Of a stretch of DNA of 64,000 nucleotides, positions 1 to 12,443 are shown piece after piece. The notes beneath the pieces were generated by a model. The model was not told where the DNA came from. It did no database searches and saw nothing but the letters and a program-made list of their open reading frames with translations. This stretch comes from Mammaliicoccus sciuri. GTDB lineage: Bacteria > Bacillota > Bacilli > Staphylococcales > Staphylococcaceae. Numbering within the stretch: the stretch's first letter is position 1; each line of letters begins with the position of its first letter. Made by a program: the position numbers and the translations under genes. The DNA is taken from contig NZ_CP094824.1 in assembly GCF_025561425.1 (NCBI RefSeq), positions 1,116,001 to 1,180,000 on the forward strand, read 5' to 3'.

Positions 1-869
1 TAATCGGGAACTTGATCAATTTCGTGTTTAGCTTTTTGTGATATCCTTACTAATATTTGTTCATGCTGCGCCATCAGTTCATCCAGTTCAAACTTCATTT
101 GTACTTTGAGATCATCATTTAAATTATGAATATCGTTTTCGTAACGATTCATTTTCCTTAAAACTTCGTATGCTCTTCGTGTTGATGCAATAATCTCTTT
201 GAAAAGAATCTTCTTACGCATTTGGCTAAAAGCTTGTTTCTTAGTGTAGGCTCTTTCTTCTTTATAATATAAATAAAATTGTTCAAGCTTTACGATACGT
301 GTTCTGATTGTTTCTAAATCTTGTTTTACGTAGTGAAATTCAGTTGTACCATTTAACACTAATCTAAACCATTTAAATATATCAGTAGAAATATTAAGTG
401 AGTTATAATACATTTTAGTTTCGAATTTCGGTGGTAGAAACGTAAAGTTAACAAGGAAAGCACTTAACACACCAATCATAACTAAGACAAAACGATAGAA
501 TGCAGAGATATAGAAATCTCCTTCGTGATGTCCAAGTATGATTAAAGCTGTAACAACTGCTAAGTTAGAAACATGTTGTAGATTAAATTTGTAAAGTATT
601 GAAATAATGATAATCGCTGTTAAACCGATAAATACAACATTGTTCCCAAAGATAGAGAATATGGTAACAGCCGTAATCGCACCAATAACATTACCTTGAA
701 ATTGTTCTACAATTGTTTTGAACGAACGATAGACACTTGGTTGCATGGCGACCATTGCAGCAACACCAGCTATTGTTGTTATCATTGCTGGTCCTGGCAG
801 TAAATTAGCTATAAATATTGCTAGGACAATCGCGATACCAGTTTTAAATATTCTTGCCCCAAATTTCAT
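1..869 (-). CDS. FUSC / aromatic-acid-exporter family membrane protein (C-terminus cut by window edge)
   Basis: The reading frame is open from the ATG at 867-869 to the left edge, so only the first 289 codons are seen. The N-terminal half is a run of hydrophobic segments separated by short loops (about residues 8-30, 55-75, 75-95, 98-118, 120-140), with the phrase FGNNVVFIGLTA. The rest is a charged, helical cytoplasmic part rich in K, E and Q, ending at KAKHEIDQVPD. This is the layout of the FUSC/ArAE_1 (DUF939) family, proposed small-molecule exporters, followed by a cytoplasmic helical domain. The function is unproven in the family. It lies next to hemL on the same strand but has its own promoter in the 95-base gap. 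A clear ribosome site (AAAAGGAATG) precedes the start. The end of the protein is not visible. Confidence 0.75.
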   Translation of the reverse strand, partial: MKFGARIFKTGIAIVLAIFIANLLPGPAMITTIAGVAAMVAMQPSVYRSFKTIVEQFQGNVIGAITAVTIFSIFGNNVVFIGLTAIIIISILYKFNLQHVSNLAVVTALIILGHHEGDFYISAFYRFVLVMIGVLSAFLVNFTFLPPKFETKMYYNSLNISTDIFKWFRLVLNGTTEFHYVKQDLETIRTRIVKLEQFYLYYKEERAYTKKQAFSQMRKKILFKEIIASTRRAYEVLRKMNRYENDIHNLNDDLKVQMKFELDELMAQHEQILVRISQKAKHEIDQVPD

Positions 870-933
870 AGAACCATTCCTTTTTATTTTTAAAACAGGG
901 TTGTAACAAATATCACAAGCCTAGTATATATTG

Positions 934-962
934 GTTATACAACGTTTTGGCTAACTTTTCAA
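934..962 (-). promoter_or_regulatory. Promoter of the FUSC-family gene
   Basis: On the minus strand TTGAAA (957-962) is followed after 17 bases by TATAAC (934-939), a good sigma-A type promoter. It lies directly beyond the hemL stop codon and reads towards the ATG at 869. Inferred from sequence only. Confidence 0.5.
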
Positions 963-964
963 GT

Positions 965-2251
965 TTATAATTGAGAGAAAGCGTAATCAACTGCATTTAA
1001 TGTTTGTTTTATGTCTTCTTCAGTATGCTCAGTCGTTAAGAACCATGCTTCATATTTAGAAGGTGCTAAATTAATACCTTGATTTAACATTAACTTAAAG
1101 AATTTTGCGAACTGTTCGCCGTCAGTATTTTCAGCTTGAACATAGTTTTCAACTTTGTCATCTGTAAAGTAAAGTGTTAAAGCACCTTTGATTCTATTAA
1201 CTGTTGCTTTAACGTTATGCTTTTTAATTAAATCCAATAAACCGTCTTCTAATTGTTGACCTAATTGATCTAATTTATCGTATACACCAGGTTGTTCCAA
1301 TATTTCCAATAATGCAATTCCAGCTCTCATAGAAAGTGGGTTACCTGCCATTGTACCTGCTTGGTATGCTGGACCAAGTGGTGCAACATGTTCCATGATT
1401 TCTTGACGTCCGCCATATGCACCGATTGGTAAACCGCCTCCAATAACTTTACCAAATGCAGTTAAGTCAGGATAAACGCCTAATAAATCTTGTGCAGCGC
1501 CGTAATGGAATCTAAAAGCTGTAATAACTTCATCATAAATAACTAAACCACCGTATTGATGTGTTACTTCATTTACTGCTTCTAAAAAGCCTTCTTTAGG
1601 TTCAACCATACCAAAGTTTCCAACGATTGGCTCCACTAATACACCAGCAACTTGATCGCCCCAATGTTCCATAGCTTCTTTAAATGAATCTATATCATTA
1701 AAAGGAACTGTAATAACTTCTTGTGCTACACTTTTCGGTACTCCAGCAGAATCAGGTGTGCCAAGTTGAGATGGACCACTTCCTGCAGCAACAAGTACTA
1801 AGTCAGAATGTCCATGATAACATCCAGCGAATTTAATGATTTTATCTCGCTTAGTATATGCACGTGCAACTCTAATAGTTGTCATAACAGCTTCAGTACC
1901 AGAGTTTACAAATCTAATTTTTTCTAACGATGGAATAGCGTTACGTAGTTTTTTAGCAAATGTAATTTCATATTCAGTAGGTGTACCGAATAATACACCA
2001 TCTTCAGCTGCAGCTTTAATGGCTTCTGTTATATGTGGATGTGCGTGTCCAGCTATGATTGGTCCATATGCTTGAAGATAGTCAATATATTTATTACCAT
2101 CAACATCGTAAAAATACGCACCTTTACCTTTTTGCATAACTACAGGTGCGCCACCACCTACAGCTTTATATGAACGAGATGGTGAATTGACACCACCAAG
2201 AATATATTCATTAGAAAGTGTTTGTAAGTACTCACTTTTTGTAAATTCCAT
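965..2251 (-). CDS. hemL: Glutamate-1-semialdehyde 2,1-aminomutase
   Basis: A PLP enzyme that isomerises glutamate-1-semialdehyde to 5-aminolevulinate in the C5 route to heme. The 428-residue protein is full length for the family. The PLP lysine is K268 in AFGKVIGGG. The substrate and cofactor motifs NSGTEAVMT (117-125), YHGHSD (145-150) and YDEV (239-242) are present. The frame is open back to 2284, but the ATG at 2251 is chosen because AGAGG lies about 8 bases before it and homologues begin at this MEFTKSEYL. In staphylococci a hemL paralogue (gsaB) sits beside bcp and perR, as here, while the main copy is in the hem cluster, so this may be the second copy. It is divergent from bcp with only about 85 bases between them, which must hold both promoters. 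Confidence 0.93.
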   Translation of the reverse strand: MEFTKSEYLQTLSNEYILGGVNSPSRSYKAVGGGAPVVMQKGKGAYFYDVDGNKYIDYLQAYGPIIAGHAHPHITEAIKAAAEDGVLFGTPTEYEITFAKKLRNAIPSLEKIRFVNSGTEAVMTTIRVARAYTKRDKIIKFAGCYHGHSDLVLVAAGSGPSQLGTPDSAGVPKSVAQEVITVPFNDIDSFKEAMEHWGDQVAGVLVEPIVGNFGMVEPKEGFLEAVNEVTHQYGGLVIYDEVITAFRFHYGAAQDLLGVYPDLTAFGKVIGGGLPIGAYGGRQEIMEHVAPLGPAYQAGTMAGNPLSMRAGIALLEILEQPGVYDKLDQLGQQLEDGLLDLIKKHNVKATVNRIKGALTLYFTDDKVENYVQAENTDGEQFAKFFKLMLNQGINLAPSKYEAWFLTTEHTEEDIKQTLNAVDYAFSQL

Positions 2252-2335
2252 ATTATCAACCTCTTTTAATTTAATTATTTTCATTTATATCGTATCATAA
2301 AATTAAACATCTATCGTTTATAAGGAGTGTAAAAT

Positions 2336-2794
2336 ATGATACAAATTGGTGAAAAATTTCCGAATTTCAAGTTAAAAAATCAAAATGGTGAATTAATTAG
2401 TAATGAGGACTTAAAAGGGTCTAAAGTCGTTGTTTATTTTTATCCTAGAGACAACACACCGACATGTACGACAGAAGCATGTGATTTTAGAGATAACTTA
2501 GAAGATTTTAATGAATTAAATACGAAAGTTTATGGTATTAGTGGAGATAGTGAAAAGAAACATGCTAATTTCTCTAATAAACATAATTTGAATTTTGATT
2601 TACTAGTAGATGAAGACTATAAGCTTTCTGAAGAAGTAGGCGTATATCAATTAAAGAAATCATTTGGTAAAGAATCAATGGGGATCGTTAGAACGACTTT
2701 TGTTTTAGATGAAGAAGGTACTGTCATACATAAAATTGACAAAGTAAAAGTTAAAACTCAAATTGAAGACTTAAAAAACTTTATAAAGGAATGA
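2336..2794 (+). CDS. bcp: Thioredoxin-dependent peroxiredoxin, Bcp/PrxQ type
   Basis: A thiol peroxidase that reduces H2O2 and organic hydroperoxides with electrons from thioredoxin. The 152-residue protein has a thioredoxin fold with the peroxidatic cysteine C44 in TPTCTTEAC and a second cysteine C49 five residues later, the atypical 2-Cys arrangement of PrxQ. The phrase VVVYFYPRDNTP just before it is typical. A Shine-Dalgarno AAGGAGTG precedes the ATG. The next gene starts 5 bases after the stop, so the two are probably co-transcribed. Position beside perR fits a peroxide-defence neighbourhood, but I see no PerR box directly upstream of bcp. Confidence 0.95.
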   Translation: MIQIGEKFPNFKLKNQNGELISNEDLKGSKVVVYFYPRDNTPTCTTEACDFRDNLEDFNELNTKVYGISGDSEKKHANFSNKHNLNFDLLVDEDYKLSEEVGVYQLKKSFGKESMGIVRTTFVLDEEGTVIHKIDKVKVKTQIEDLKNFIKE

Positions 2795-2799
2795 TATAA

Positions 2800-3753
2800 A
2801 TGAAAGTCGTTACTTTAATGAGGCTAAAAGAACAAGAAGAGAGATTAAAAGAAACGTTTCCTAATGTAGATTTTAAATTTTATAAGCATCCGAATGAAGC
2901 ACGTGATGAAGATTTAGAAGATGTTGATGTACTAGTTAGTTACCATGGAGAAGTAAATCCTTCATTTTTAAATAAATGTAAGAACATTAAACTGATCGCA
3001 TGGTTTGCAACAGGGGTGAATCAATTACCTTTAGATTACATACAAGATAGAGGAATTAAGTTGACTAATGCAAGAGGGGTTCACGCCATTCAAATCGCTG
3101 AATTTATTTTTGCATATATCCTAAATGATATTAAACTATTCAGTACTTCATATAAATCTCAAAAGAAACGTGAATTCAATCATAAGCTCAAACCAGATTC
3201 AATAAATGAAAAGACGATTTTATTTTTAGGTACAGGCAAGATTCCGCAAAGAACTGCTGAAGTAGCTAAAGCATTTAATATGAAGGTTATTGGTATTAAT
3301 ACAACCGGACATGAAGTGCCAGGATTTGATGAAGTTTATTCTATAGAAGAAAGACGTCATGTATATCATAAAGCTGACTTTATTGTGAATGTATTACCTG
3401 AAACAGAAGATACGATACATTTACTACAAAAAGAAGACTTTAAACAAATGAATGAAGATACACATTTTATAAATGTAGGTAGAGGTACAGTCGTATCAGA
3501 AAGTGTCTTATATGAAACATTGGATAGTAAAGAAATTAGATATGCATCTTTAGATGTATTTGAAGAGGAACCATTACCTGAAAACTCTAGACTATATGAT
3601 TTAGATAATGTGTTTATCACAGCTCATATTACAGGTAATGATCTTAACAATTTAAAGAGAAGTACAGATATTCTAATTGAAAACCTTAAACATATTGAAA
3701 ATGATGAACTAGATCAGTTAATAAACATTGTTAACACAGAAGTGGGATACTGA
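2800..3753 (+). CDS. D-isomer-specific 2-hydroxyacid dehydrogenase family protein
   Basis: A 317-residue NAD(P)-dependent oxidoreductase of the D-2-hydroxyacid dehydrogenase family. The N-terminal substrate domain (about 1-100) contains WFATGVNQLP. The Rossmann domain starts with LFLGTGKIPQRTAEVAKAF (142-160), where the usual GxGxxG has become GTGKIPQ, so the third glycine is replaced. Catalytic-type segments NVGRGTVV and AHITGN are present near the C-terminus, the latter carrying the expected histidine. The substrate is unknown. Annotators often call the staphylococcal homologue a phosphoglycerate-dehydrogenase-like protein, but it lacks the C-terminal ACT domain of SerA. It begins 5 bases after bcp with AAAGGA upstream. 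The conserved bcp-dehydrogenase-perR order suggests a link to oxidative stress, which is only inference. Confidence 0.85.
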   Translation: MKVVTLMRLKEQEERLKETFPNVDFKFYKHPNEARDEDLEDVDVLVSYHGEVNPSFLNKCKNIKLIAWFATGVNQLPLDYIQDRGIKLTNARGVHAIQIAEFIFAYILNDIKLFSTSYKSQKKREFNHKLKPDSINEKTILFLGTGKIPQRTAEVAKAFNMKVIGINTTGHEVPGFDEVYSIEERRHVYHKADFIVNVLPETEDTIHLLQKEDFKQMNEDTHFINVGRGTVVSESVLYETLDSKEIRYASLDVFEEEPLPENSRLYDLDNVFITAHITGNDLNNLKRSTDILIENLKHIENDELDQLINIVNTEVGY

Positions 3754-3761
3754 TTAATTGT

Positions 3762-3791
3762 TTGACAAAATACTACTAAAAGGGATATATT
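3762..3791 (+). promoter_or_regulatory. perR promoter
   Basis: TTGACA (3762-3767) and TATATT (3786-3791) are separated by 18 bases, giving a strong sigma-A promoter. The expected transcription start, near 3798, falls inside the PerR box at 3797-3811. Confidence 0.75.
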
Positions 3792-3796
3792 ATAAA

Positions 3797-3811
3797 TAAT
3801 AATCATTATAA
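3797..3811 (+). promoter_or_regulatory. PerR box (autoregulatory operator)
   Basis: TAATAATCATTATAA is a 7-1-7 inverted repeat that matches the PerR box consensus TTATAATNATTATAA at all but one base. It covers the likely start of transcription of perR, the expected place for autorepression released by peroxide. Confidence 0.8.
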
Positions 3812-3831
3812 ATTAGAAGGTGGGTGTAAGG

Positions 3832-4284
3832 ATGCAACAAAATATTGAGAATGTTGAACATATGTTAGACGATGCAATTGGTACTTTAAGAAGTACTGGT
3901 GTTAGAATTACACCACAACGTCAATCGATACTTCAATATTTAATCGAAACAGATAGTCATCCTACTGCTGATGAAATTTATCAGTCACTTTCACCACAAT
4001 TTCCAAATATGAGTGTTGCTACAGTTTATAATAACTTAAAAGTTTTTAAAGAAACTGGGCTTGTTAAAGAATTAACGTATGGTGACGCTTCAAGTCGTTT
4101 TGATTTTGAAACACATAATCACTATCATATTATCTGTGATCAATGTGGTAAGATATCTGATTTTCATTATCCACGATTAGATGAAGTAGAACAATTGGCA
4201 CAACATGTCACTAGTTTTTCAGTAACGCACCACAGAATGGAAATATATGGTGTTTGTCCAGAATGTCAAAACAAGAATAAATAA
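3832..4284 (+). CDS. perR: Peroxide-responsive transcriptional repressor PerR (Fur family)
   Basis: Metal-dependent repressor of catalase, peroxiredoxin, iron-storage and related genes. It is inactivated when H2O2 oxidises its metal-binding histidines. The 150-residue protein has a winged helix (about 15-85, [13 protein letters not shown] and [10 protein letters not shown]) and a dimer domain. Structural zinc cysteines are C102, C105, C142 and C145. The regulatory-metal ligands expected from Bacillus PerR are present: H43, D91, H97, H99 and D110. D91 rather than a glutamate at this place supports PerR over Fur. The ATG at 3832 is chosen because AGAAGGTGG lies 8 bases upstream; an upstream in-frame GTG at 3820 overlaps that site. 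Its promoter carries a near-perfect PerR box. Confidence 0.95.
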   Translation: MQQNIENVEHMLDDAIGTLRSTGVRITPQRQSILQYLIETDSHPTADEIYQSLSPQFPNMSVATVYNNLKVFKETGLVKELTYGDASSRFDFETHNHYHIICDQCGKISDFHYPRLDEVEQLAQHVTSFSVTHHRMEIYGVCPECQNKNK

Positions 4285-4290
4285 AACAAA

Positions 4291-4322
4291 AAGCTAAAGG
4301 CGGATGCCTTTAGCTTTTTTTC
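4291..4322. terminator. Bidirectional terminator between perR and ygzB
   Basis: An 11-bp perfect stem, AAGCTAAAGGC / GCCTTTAGCTT with loop GGAT, followed by a T run and preceded by an A run, so it can work for both converging genes. It overlaps the stop codon of the minus-strand gene. Confidence 0.85.
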
Positions 4323-4735
4323 TTTTCTTCACTATGTTCTTCAGTTTGCTGCTCTTCTAGTTTCTTAGATTTGCGCTTATTATTATAATCTTGATTAAAG
4401 GCTTTACCCTCTAAATTCTTATCTAATGTAAGAGGTTGATTACAATTAGCACAAATATCTGCTCGTCCTAACATTTTTGTATAATGGTCACAGTTTGGAC
4501 ATTGCACTTGTATAGTCCGAGAACTCAACATGCCAATCCAAAAGTAAACTATAAATGAAAGACCAAGAGCTAACATTCCTAAAACTAAGAAAATACTAAA
4601 TACAATTTGGCTCTTAAAATAGTAAAAGAAGAATACACCTATGTACATAACAATCATACCTAAGAAGATTAATCCTAATGCAAAAGATCTAATTCTATTT
4701 ATTTTACTAGTAGGTTTTTTGCGAAATAGCTTCAA
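4310..4735 (-). CDS. UPF0295 family membrane protein, YgzB-like, with zinc-ribbon
   Basis: A 141-residue protein with two transmembrane helices (about residues 17-40 and 43-70) followed by a treble-clef/zinc-ribbon-like part with two CxxC pairs, VQCPNC and ICANC, and the family phrase QPLTLDKNLEGKAFN. This matches the UPF0295/YgzB family, which has no established function. Start: the TTG at 4735 is preferred over the in-frame ATG at 4750, because GGAGGG (4743-4747) lies 7 bases before the TTG and inside the longer version, and family members begin close to the SKINRIR segment. The C-terminal tail is very rich in K, E and Q and differs from Bacillus members. Convergent with perR. Confidence 0.85.
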   Translation of the reverse strand: MKLFRKKPTSKINRIRSFALGLIFLGMIVMYIGVFFFYYFKSQIVFSIFLVLGMLALGLSFIVYFWIGMLSSRTIQVQCPNCDHYTKMLGRADICANCNQPLTLDKNLEGKAFNQDYNNKRKSKKLEEQQTEEHSEEKKKS

Positions 4736-4844
4736 ATCTATTCCCTCCATACTTATTAATACTGATAAAGTATAGCATAATTTCTATTAAAATATATAGT
4801 CCCTAATAAAGCGAAATAATACACAATTTTGTTTAAATAAATCG

Positions 4845-4873
4845 TTGACGTATAGTATATATCTTGATATTAT
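4845..4873 (+). promoter_or_regulatory. rRNA operon promoter P1
   Basis: TTGACG (4845-4850), a 17-base spacer and TATTAT (4868-4873). It lies about 360 bases before 16S in a gene-free AT-rich leader (4751-5233) that holds only the two promoters and rRNA-processing leader sequence. Confidence 0.75.
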
Positions 4874-5069
4874 ATAAAAGTCGTCGAAACAGACAGACAT
4901 CGCAAAATAAAACGATTGTTAAAAAGGTTAATAAAGTGTAAATTTAACGCTTGAAATTAACTAAATAACAATGTAATATAAATTATGCAAGTTGATTGAA
5001 ACGGAAACGACCACTTGAAAAGCTGAGTCAAACCGAACAAAATAAATTATTATTTTCTAAAAATAATAC

Positions 5070-5098
5070 TTGACTTGATATTTAATAACTAGTATAAT
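5070..5098 (+). promoter_or_regulatory. rRNA operon promoter P2
   Basis: TTGACT (5070-5075), 17 bases, TATAAT (5093-5098). Tandem near-consensus promoters in front of 16S are typical of rrn operons. Between P2 and 16S lies an inverted repeat around GAGTACTAAAAGTACTT (5168-5184), probably part of the processing stem. Confidence 0.85.
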
Positions 5099-5233
5099 TG
5101 TTTCTTGTAGCGATTAAAATGAACATTGAAAACTGAATGACAATATGTCAACGTTAATTCCAATAATTGAGTACTAAAAGTACTTCAGAGCAATTGGCTT
5201 AACCAATCAAAATGAGCTTATCAAGCTTACTTC

Positions 5234-6797
<1,564 letters not shown>

Positions 6798-6878
6798 TAC
6801 GGAATGACCATTAGGTCATGGAATAACGAAGACATATTGTATTCAGTTTTGAATGTTTATAACATTCAATTTAAGAAT

Positions 6879-6955
<77 letters not shown>

Positions 6956-6976
6956 TTAAAATTTAATTCCCAATTA

Positions 6977-7052
6977 GGGGGCTTAGCTCAGATGGGAGAG
7001 CGCCTGCTTTGCACGCAGGAGGTCAGCGGTTCGATCCCGCTAGTCTCCACCA
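6977..7052 (+). tRNA. tRNA-Ala (TGC)
   Basis: 76-base cloverleaf in the 16S-23S spacer with anticodon TGC and encoded CCA. It is identical base for base to the second tRNA-Ala at 11132-11207. The following 197 bases up to 23S are spacer with a GTCGTC-TTTATA-GACGAC hairpin and no gene. Confidence 0.97.
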
Positions 7053-7249
7053 TATTATATTGTACATTGAAAACTAGATAAGTAAGTAAAATAGATTTTA
7101 CCAAGCAAAAAACCGAGTGAATTTTTAACGAAATTCAACAAGCTTAATAATCGCGCGTCGTCTTTATAGACGACATCACAGATTAATAACTCGTAAAACT
7201 GGTGAACAAGTATCATTATTGATACATTCGTTTGACCAAGCTTTTACAC

Positions 7250-10174
<2,925 letters not shown>

Positions 10175-10259
10175 AAATTTAAATCGGTTTTAGCCGTAAA
10201 ATCTACTTACTATCTAGTTTTGAATGTACAATACATTCATCATAAGTTATTACTATTTG

Positions 10260-10374
10260 TCTGGTGACGATAGCAAAGAGGTCACACCTGTTCCCATGCC
10301 GAACACAGAAGTTAAGCTCTTTAGCGCCGATGGTAGTTGGGCTTACGTTCCGCGAGAGTAGGACGTTGCCGGGC
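10260..10374 (+). rRNA. rrf: 5S ribosomal RNA
   Basis: 115 bases, TCTGGTGACGATAGC to ACGTTGCCGGGC, with the conserved CCGAACACAGAAGTTAAGC segment. It lies 86 bases after 23S. Confidence 0.97.
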
Positions 10375-10401
10375 AAGTAATAATATTACATAATTTTAAA
10401 T

Positions 10402-10477
10402 GGAGAATTAGCTCAGCTGGGAGAGCATCTGCCTTACAAGCAGAGGGTCGGCGGTTCGAACCCGTCATTCTCCACCA
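10402..10477 (+). tRNA. tRNA-Val (TAC)
   Basis: 76 bases, loop CTTACAA gives anticodon TAC, acceptor GGAGAAT paired with ATTCTCC, CCA encoded. First gene of a 23-tRNA run behind the rRNA genes. Confidence 0.97.
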
Positions 10478-10483
10478 TTTAAA

Positions 10484-10559
<76 letters not shown>

Positions 10560-10566
10560 TGTTTTA

Positions 10567-10642
10567 GAGCCATTAGCTCAGTTGGTAGAGCATCTGACTT
10601 TTAATCAGAGGGTCAGAGGTTCGAATCCTCTATGGCTCACCA
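10567..10642 (+). tRNA. tRNA-Lys (TTT)
   Basis: 76 bases, loop CTTTTAA gives anticodon TTT, acceptor GAGCCAT paired with ATGGCTC, CCA encoded. Confidence 0.97.
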
Positions 10643-10647
10643 TTTAA

Positions 10648-10729
10648 GCGGGTGTGGCGGAATTGGCAGACGCACTAGACTTAGGATCTAGCGCCGCAAG
10701 GCATGGGGGTTCGACTCCCTTCACCCGCA
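10648..10729 (+). tRNA. tRNA-Leu (TAG)
   Basis: 82 bases with a long variable arm (class II), loop CTTAGGA gives anticodon TAG, acceptor GCGGGTG paired with CACCCGC. The 3' CCA is not encoded. Confidence 0.95.
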
Positions 10730-10761
10730 TTATTATTATTATGATTTAAGCATTTAATTTT

Positions 10762-10836
10762 GCAGAAGTAGTTCAGCGGTAGAATACAACCTTGCCAAGG
10801 TTGGGGTCGCGGGTTCGAATCCCGTCTTCTGCTCCA
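10762..10836 (+). tRNA. tRNA-Gly (GCC), proteinogenic
   Basis: 75 bases, anticodon GCC, with the normal D-loop GG (AGCGGTAGA) and normal T-loop GGTTCGAATCC, CCA encoded. Useful contrast to the unusual tRNA-Gly at 12324-12398. Confidence 0.96.
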
Positions 10837-10842
10837 TTATTT

Positions 10843-10931
10843 GCCGGGGTGGCGGAACTGGCAGACGCACAGGACTTAAAATCCTGCGGTAAGTGATTAC
10901 CGTACCGGTTCGATTCCGGTCCTCGGCACCA
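10843..10931 (+). tRNA. tRNA-Leu (TAA)
   Basis: 89 bases with a long variable arm, loop CTTAAAA gives anticodon TAA, acceptor GCCGGGG paired with CCTCGGC (one G-T pair), CCA encoded. Confidence 0.95.
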
Positions 10932-10940
10932 TATTAATAT

Positions 10941-11014
10941 GCGCCCGTAGCTCAATTGGATAGAGCGTTTGACTACGGATCAAGAGGCTAGGGGTTCGAC
11001 TCCTCTCGGGCGCG
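10941..11014 (+). tRNA. tRNA-Arg (ACG)
   Basis: 74 bases, loop CTACGGA gives anticodon ACG, read as ICG after deamination. Acceptor GCGCCCG paired with CGGGCGC, discriminator G, no encoded CCA. Confidence 0.95.
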
Positions 11015-11032
11015 TAATGACCATTTTGGTTA

Positions 11033-11106
11033 CGGGAAGTAGCTCAGCTTGGTAGAGCACTTGGTTTGGGACCAAGGGGTCGCAGGTTCGAATCCTGTCT
11101 TCCCGA
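11033..11106 (+). tRNA. tRNA-Pro (TGG)
   Basis: 74 bases, loop TTTGGGA gives anticodon TGG, acceptor CGGGAAG paired with CTTCCCG, no encoded CCA. Confidence 0.95.
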
Positions 11107-11131
11107 CTCTTTAAAAATTTAAATATTAAAT

Positions 11132-11207
11132 GGGGGCTTAGCTCAGATGGGAGAGCGCCTGCTTTGCACGCAGGAGGTCAGCGGTTCGATCCCGCTAGTC
11201 TCCACCA
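11132..11207 (+). tRNA. tRNA-Ala (TGC), second copy
   Basis: 76 bases, anticodon TGC, CCA encoded. Identical to the spacer copy at 6977-7052, a sign of recent duplication or gene conversion. Confidence 0.97.
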
Positions 11208-11227
11208 TTTAAAAATAATACCATTAT

Positions 11228-11301
11228 GGCGGCGTAGCTCAGCTGGCTAGAGCGTACGGTTCATACCCGTGAGGTCGGGGGTTCGATCCCCTCCGCCGCC
11301 A
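11228..11301 (+). tRNA. tRNA-Met (CAT), elongator
   Basis: 74 bases, anticodon CAT, fully paired acceptor GGCGGCG / CGCCGCC, which excludes an initiator. No encoded CCA. Position before the Ile2 and Ser genes matches the conserved Bacillus/Staphylococcus order. Confidence 0.9.
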
Positions 11302-11336
11302 TTAAAATTTTCAATATGATACATATTTTAAATTTT

Positions 11337-11410
11337 GGACCTTTAGCTCAGTTGGTCAGAGCAAACGGCTCATAACCGTTGGGTCGCAGGTTCGAGTCCT
11401 GCAAGGTCCA
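11337..11410 (+). tRNA. tRNA-Ile2 (CAT, read as lysidine-AT)
   Basis: 74 bases, anticodon CAT. Acceptor GGACCTT / AAGGTCC and the body closely resemble the Bacillus minor tRNA-Ile, whose C34 is converted to lysidine by TilS so that it reads AUA. The identity is from resemblance and gene order; a plain CAT rule would call it Met. No encoded CCA. Confidence 0.85.
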
Positions 11411-11422
11411 TACTTATATATT

Positions 11423-11515
11423 GGAGGAATACCCAAGTCCGGCTGAAGGGATCGGTCTTGAAAACCGACAGGGGCTTAACGGCTCGCGGGGGTTCGAATC
11501 CCTCTTCCTCCGCCA
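11423..11515 (+). tRNA. tRNA-Ser (TGA)
   Basis: 93 bases with a long variable arm, loop CTTGAAA gives anticodon TGA, discriminator G, CCA encoded. Confidence 0.96.
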
Positions 11516-11541
11516 TTATATTTGTAACTTAATATTATTAT

Positions 11542-11615
<74 letters not shown>

Positions 11616-11628
11616 TAGCTTTAATGAT

Positions 11629-11704
11629 GGTCCCGTGGTGTAGCGGTTAACATGCCTGCCTGTCACGCAGGAGATCGCGGGTTCGATTCCCGTCGGGACC
11701 GCCA
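11629..11704 (+). tRNA. tRNA-Asp (GTC)
   Basis: 76 bases, anticodon GTC, acceptor GGTCCCG / CGGGACC, discriminator G, CCA encoded. Confidence 0.96.
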
Positions 11705-11724
11705 TTTTTTAAAAATTAATGTAT

Positions 11725-11797
11725 GGCTCAGTAGCTCAGTCGGTAGAGCAAAGGACTGAAAATCCTTGTGTCGGCGGTTCGATTCCGTCCTGAGCCA
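11725..11797 (+). tRNA. tRNA-Phe (GAA)
   Basis: 73 bases, loop CTGAAAA gives anticodon GAA, acceptor GGCTCAG / CTGAGCC, no encoded CCA. Confidence 0.96.
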
Positions 11798-11811
11798 TCT
11801 TTTAACTTTTT

Positions 11812-11887
<76 letters not shown>

Positions 11888-11893
11888 TCTAAC

Positions 11894-11977
11894 GGAGGGG
11901 TAGCGAAGTGGCTAAACGCGGCGGACTGTAAATCCGCTCCTTCGGGTTCGGCAGTTCGAATCTGCCCCCCTCCACCA
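11894..11977 (+). tRNA. tRNA-Tyr (GTA)
   Basis: 84 bases, class II variable arm, loop CTGTAAA gives anticodon GTA, CCA encoded. Confidence 0.96.
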
Positions 11978-11995
11978 TTATTATTTTAATTTAAT

Positions 11996-12069
11996 AGGGG
12001 CATAGTTCAACGGTAGAATAGAGGTCTCCAAAACCTTTGGTGTGGGTTCGATTCCTACTGCCCCTGCCA
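11996..12069 (+). tRNA. tRNA-Trp (CCA)
   Basis: 74 bases, loop CTCCAAA gives anticodon CCA, acceptor AGGGGCA / TGCCCCT, discriminator G, 3' CCA encoded. Confidence 0.95.
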
Positions 12070-12070
12070 T

Positions 12071-12144
12071 GGCGGCTGTGGCGAAGTGGTTAACGCATCG
12101 GATTGTGGTTCCGACACTCGTGGGTTCGATTCCCATCAGCCGCC
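12071..12144 (+). tRNA. tRNA-His (GTG)
   Basis: Anticodon GTG. The first G is taken as the extra G(-1) facing C73, leaving GCGGCTG paired with CAGCCGC, as in other histidine tRNAs. No encoded CCA. It starts one base after the tRNA-Trp CCA. Confidence 0.94.
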
Positions 12145-12159
12145 CTTATTTTATATTAA

Positions 12160-12231
12160 TGGGCTATAGCCAAGCGGTAAGGCAACGGACTTTGACTCCG
12201 TCACTCGCTGGTTCGAATCCAGCTAGCCCAG
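12160..12231 (+). tRNA. tRNA-Gln (TTG)
   Basis: 72 bases, loop CTTTGAC gives anticodon TTG, acceptor TGGGCTA / TAGCCCA, no encoded CCA. Confidence 0.95.
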
Positions 12232-12237
12232 TATTCT

Positions 12238-12312
12238 GGCGGCATAGCCAAGTGGTAAGGCCGAGGTCTGCAAAACCTCTATTCACCGGTTCAAATCCGG
12301 TTGCCGCCTCCA
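12238..12312 (+). tRNA. tRNA-Cys (GCA)
   Basis: 75 bases, loop CTGCAAA gives anticodon GCA, acceptor GGCGGCA / TGCCGCC, CCA encoded. Confidence 0.96.
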
Positions 12313-12323
12313 TTAATAACTTT

Positions 12324-12398
12324 GCGGGAGTATTTCAACTTTTAGAATACATTCCTTCCCGGAATGAGATATAGGTGTAAGTCCTATCTTCCGCTCCA
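12324..12398 (+). tRNA. Non-proteinogenic tRNA-Gly (TCC) for pentaglycine bridge synthesis
   Basis: 75 bases with acceptor GCGGGAG paired with CTTCCGC (G-T pairs allowed), anticodon stem CATTC/GAATG and loop CTTCCCG giving TCC, CCA encoded. Unlike a normal tRNA it lacks the D-loop GG (the loop reads TTTCAACTTTTAGAA), and its T-loop reads GTGTAAG instead of TTCGAAT. Staphylococci are known to have tRNA-Gly species with these changes, which bind EF-Tu poorly and donate glycine to the FemXAB enzymes that build the peptidoglycan cross-bridge. Assignment to that class is from the visible loop changes and the genus context. Confidence 0.88.
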
Positions 12399-12443
12399 TT
12401 TATTTCTTCCATTGGGAAGATTTTTTTGTAGGATTTTTATTAA

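Noticed and set aside
1836-2075. Frame opposite hemL
   Set aside because: Antisense shadow of a conserved gene, no start signal.
11337-11410. Third tRNA-Met (CAT)
   Set aside because: The body and gene order fit the lysidine-modified tRNA-Ile2 better than a methionine tRNA.
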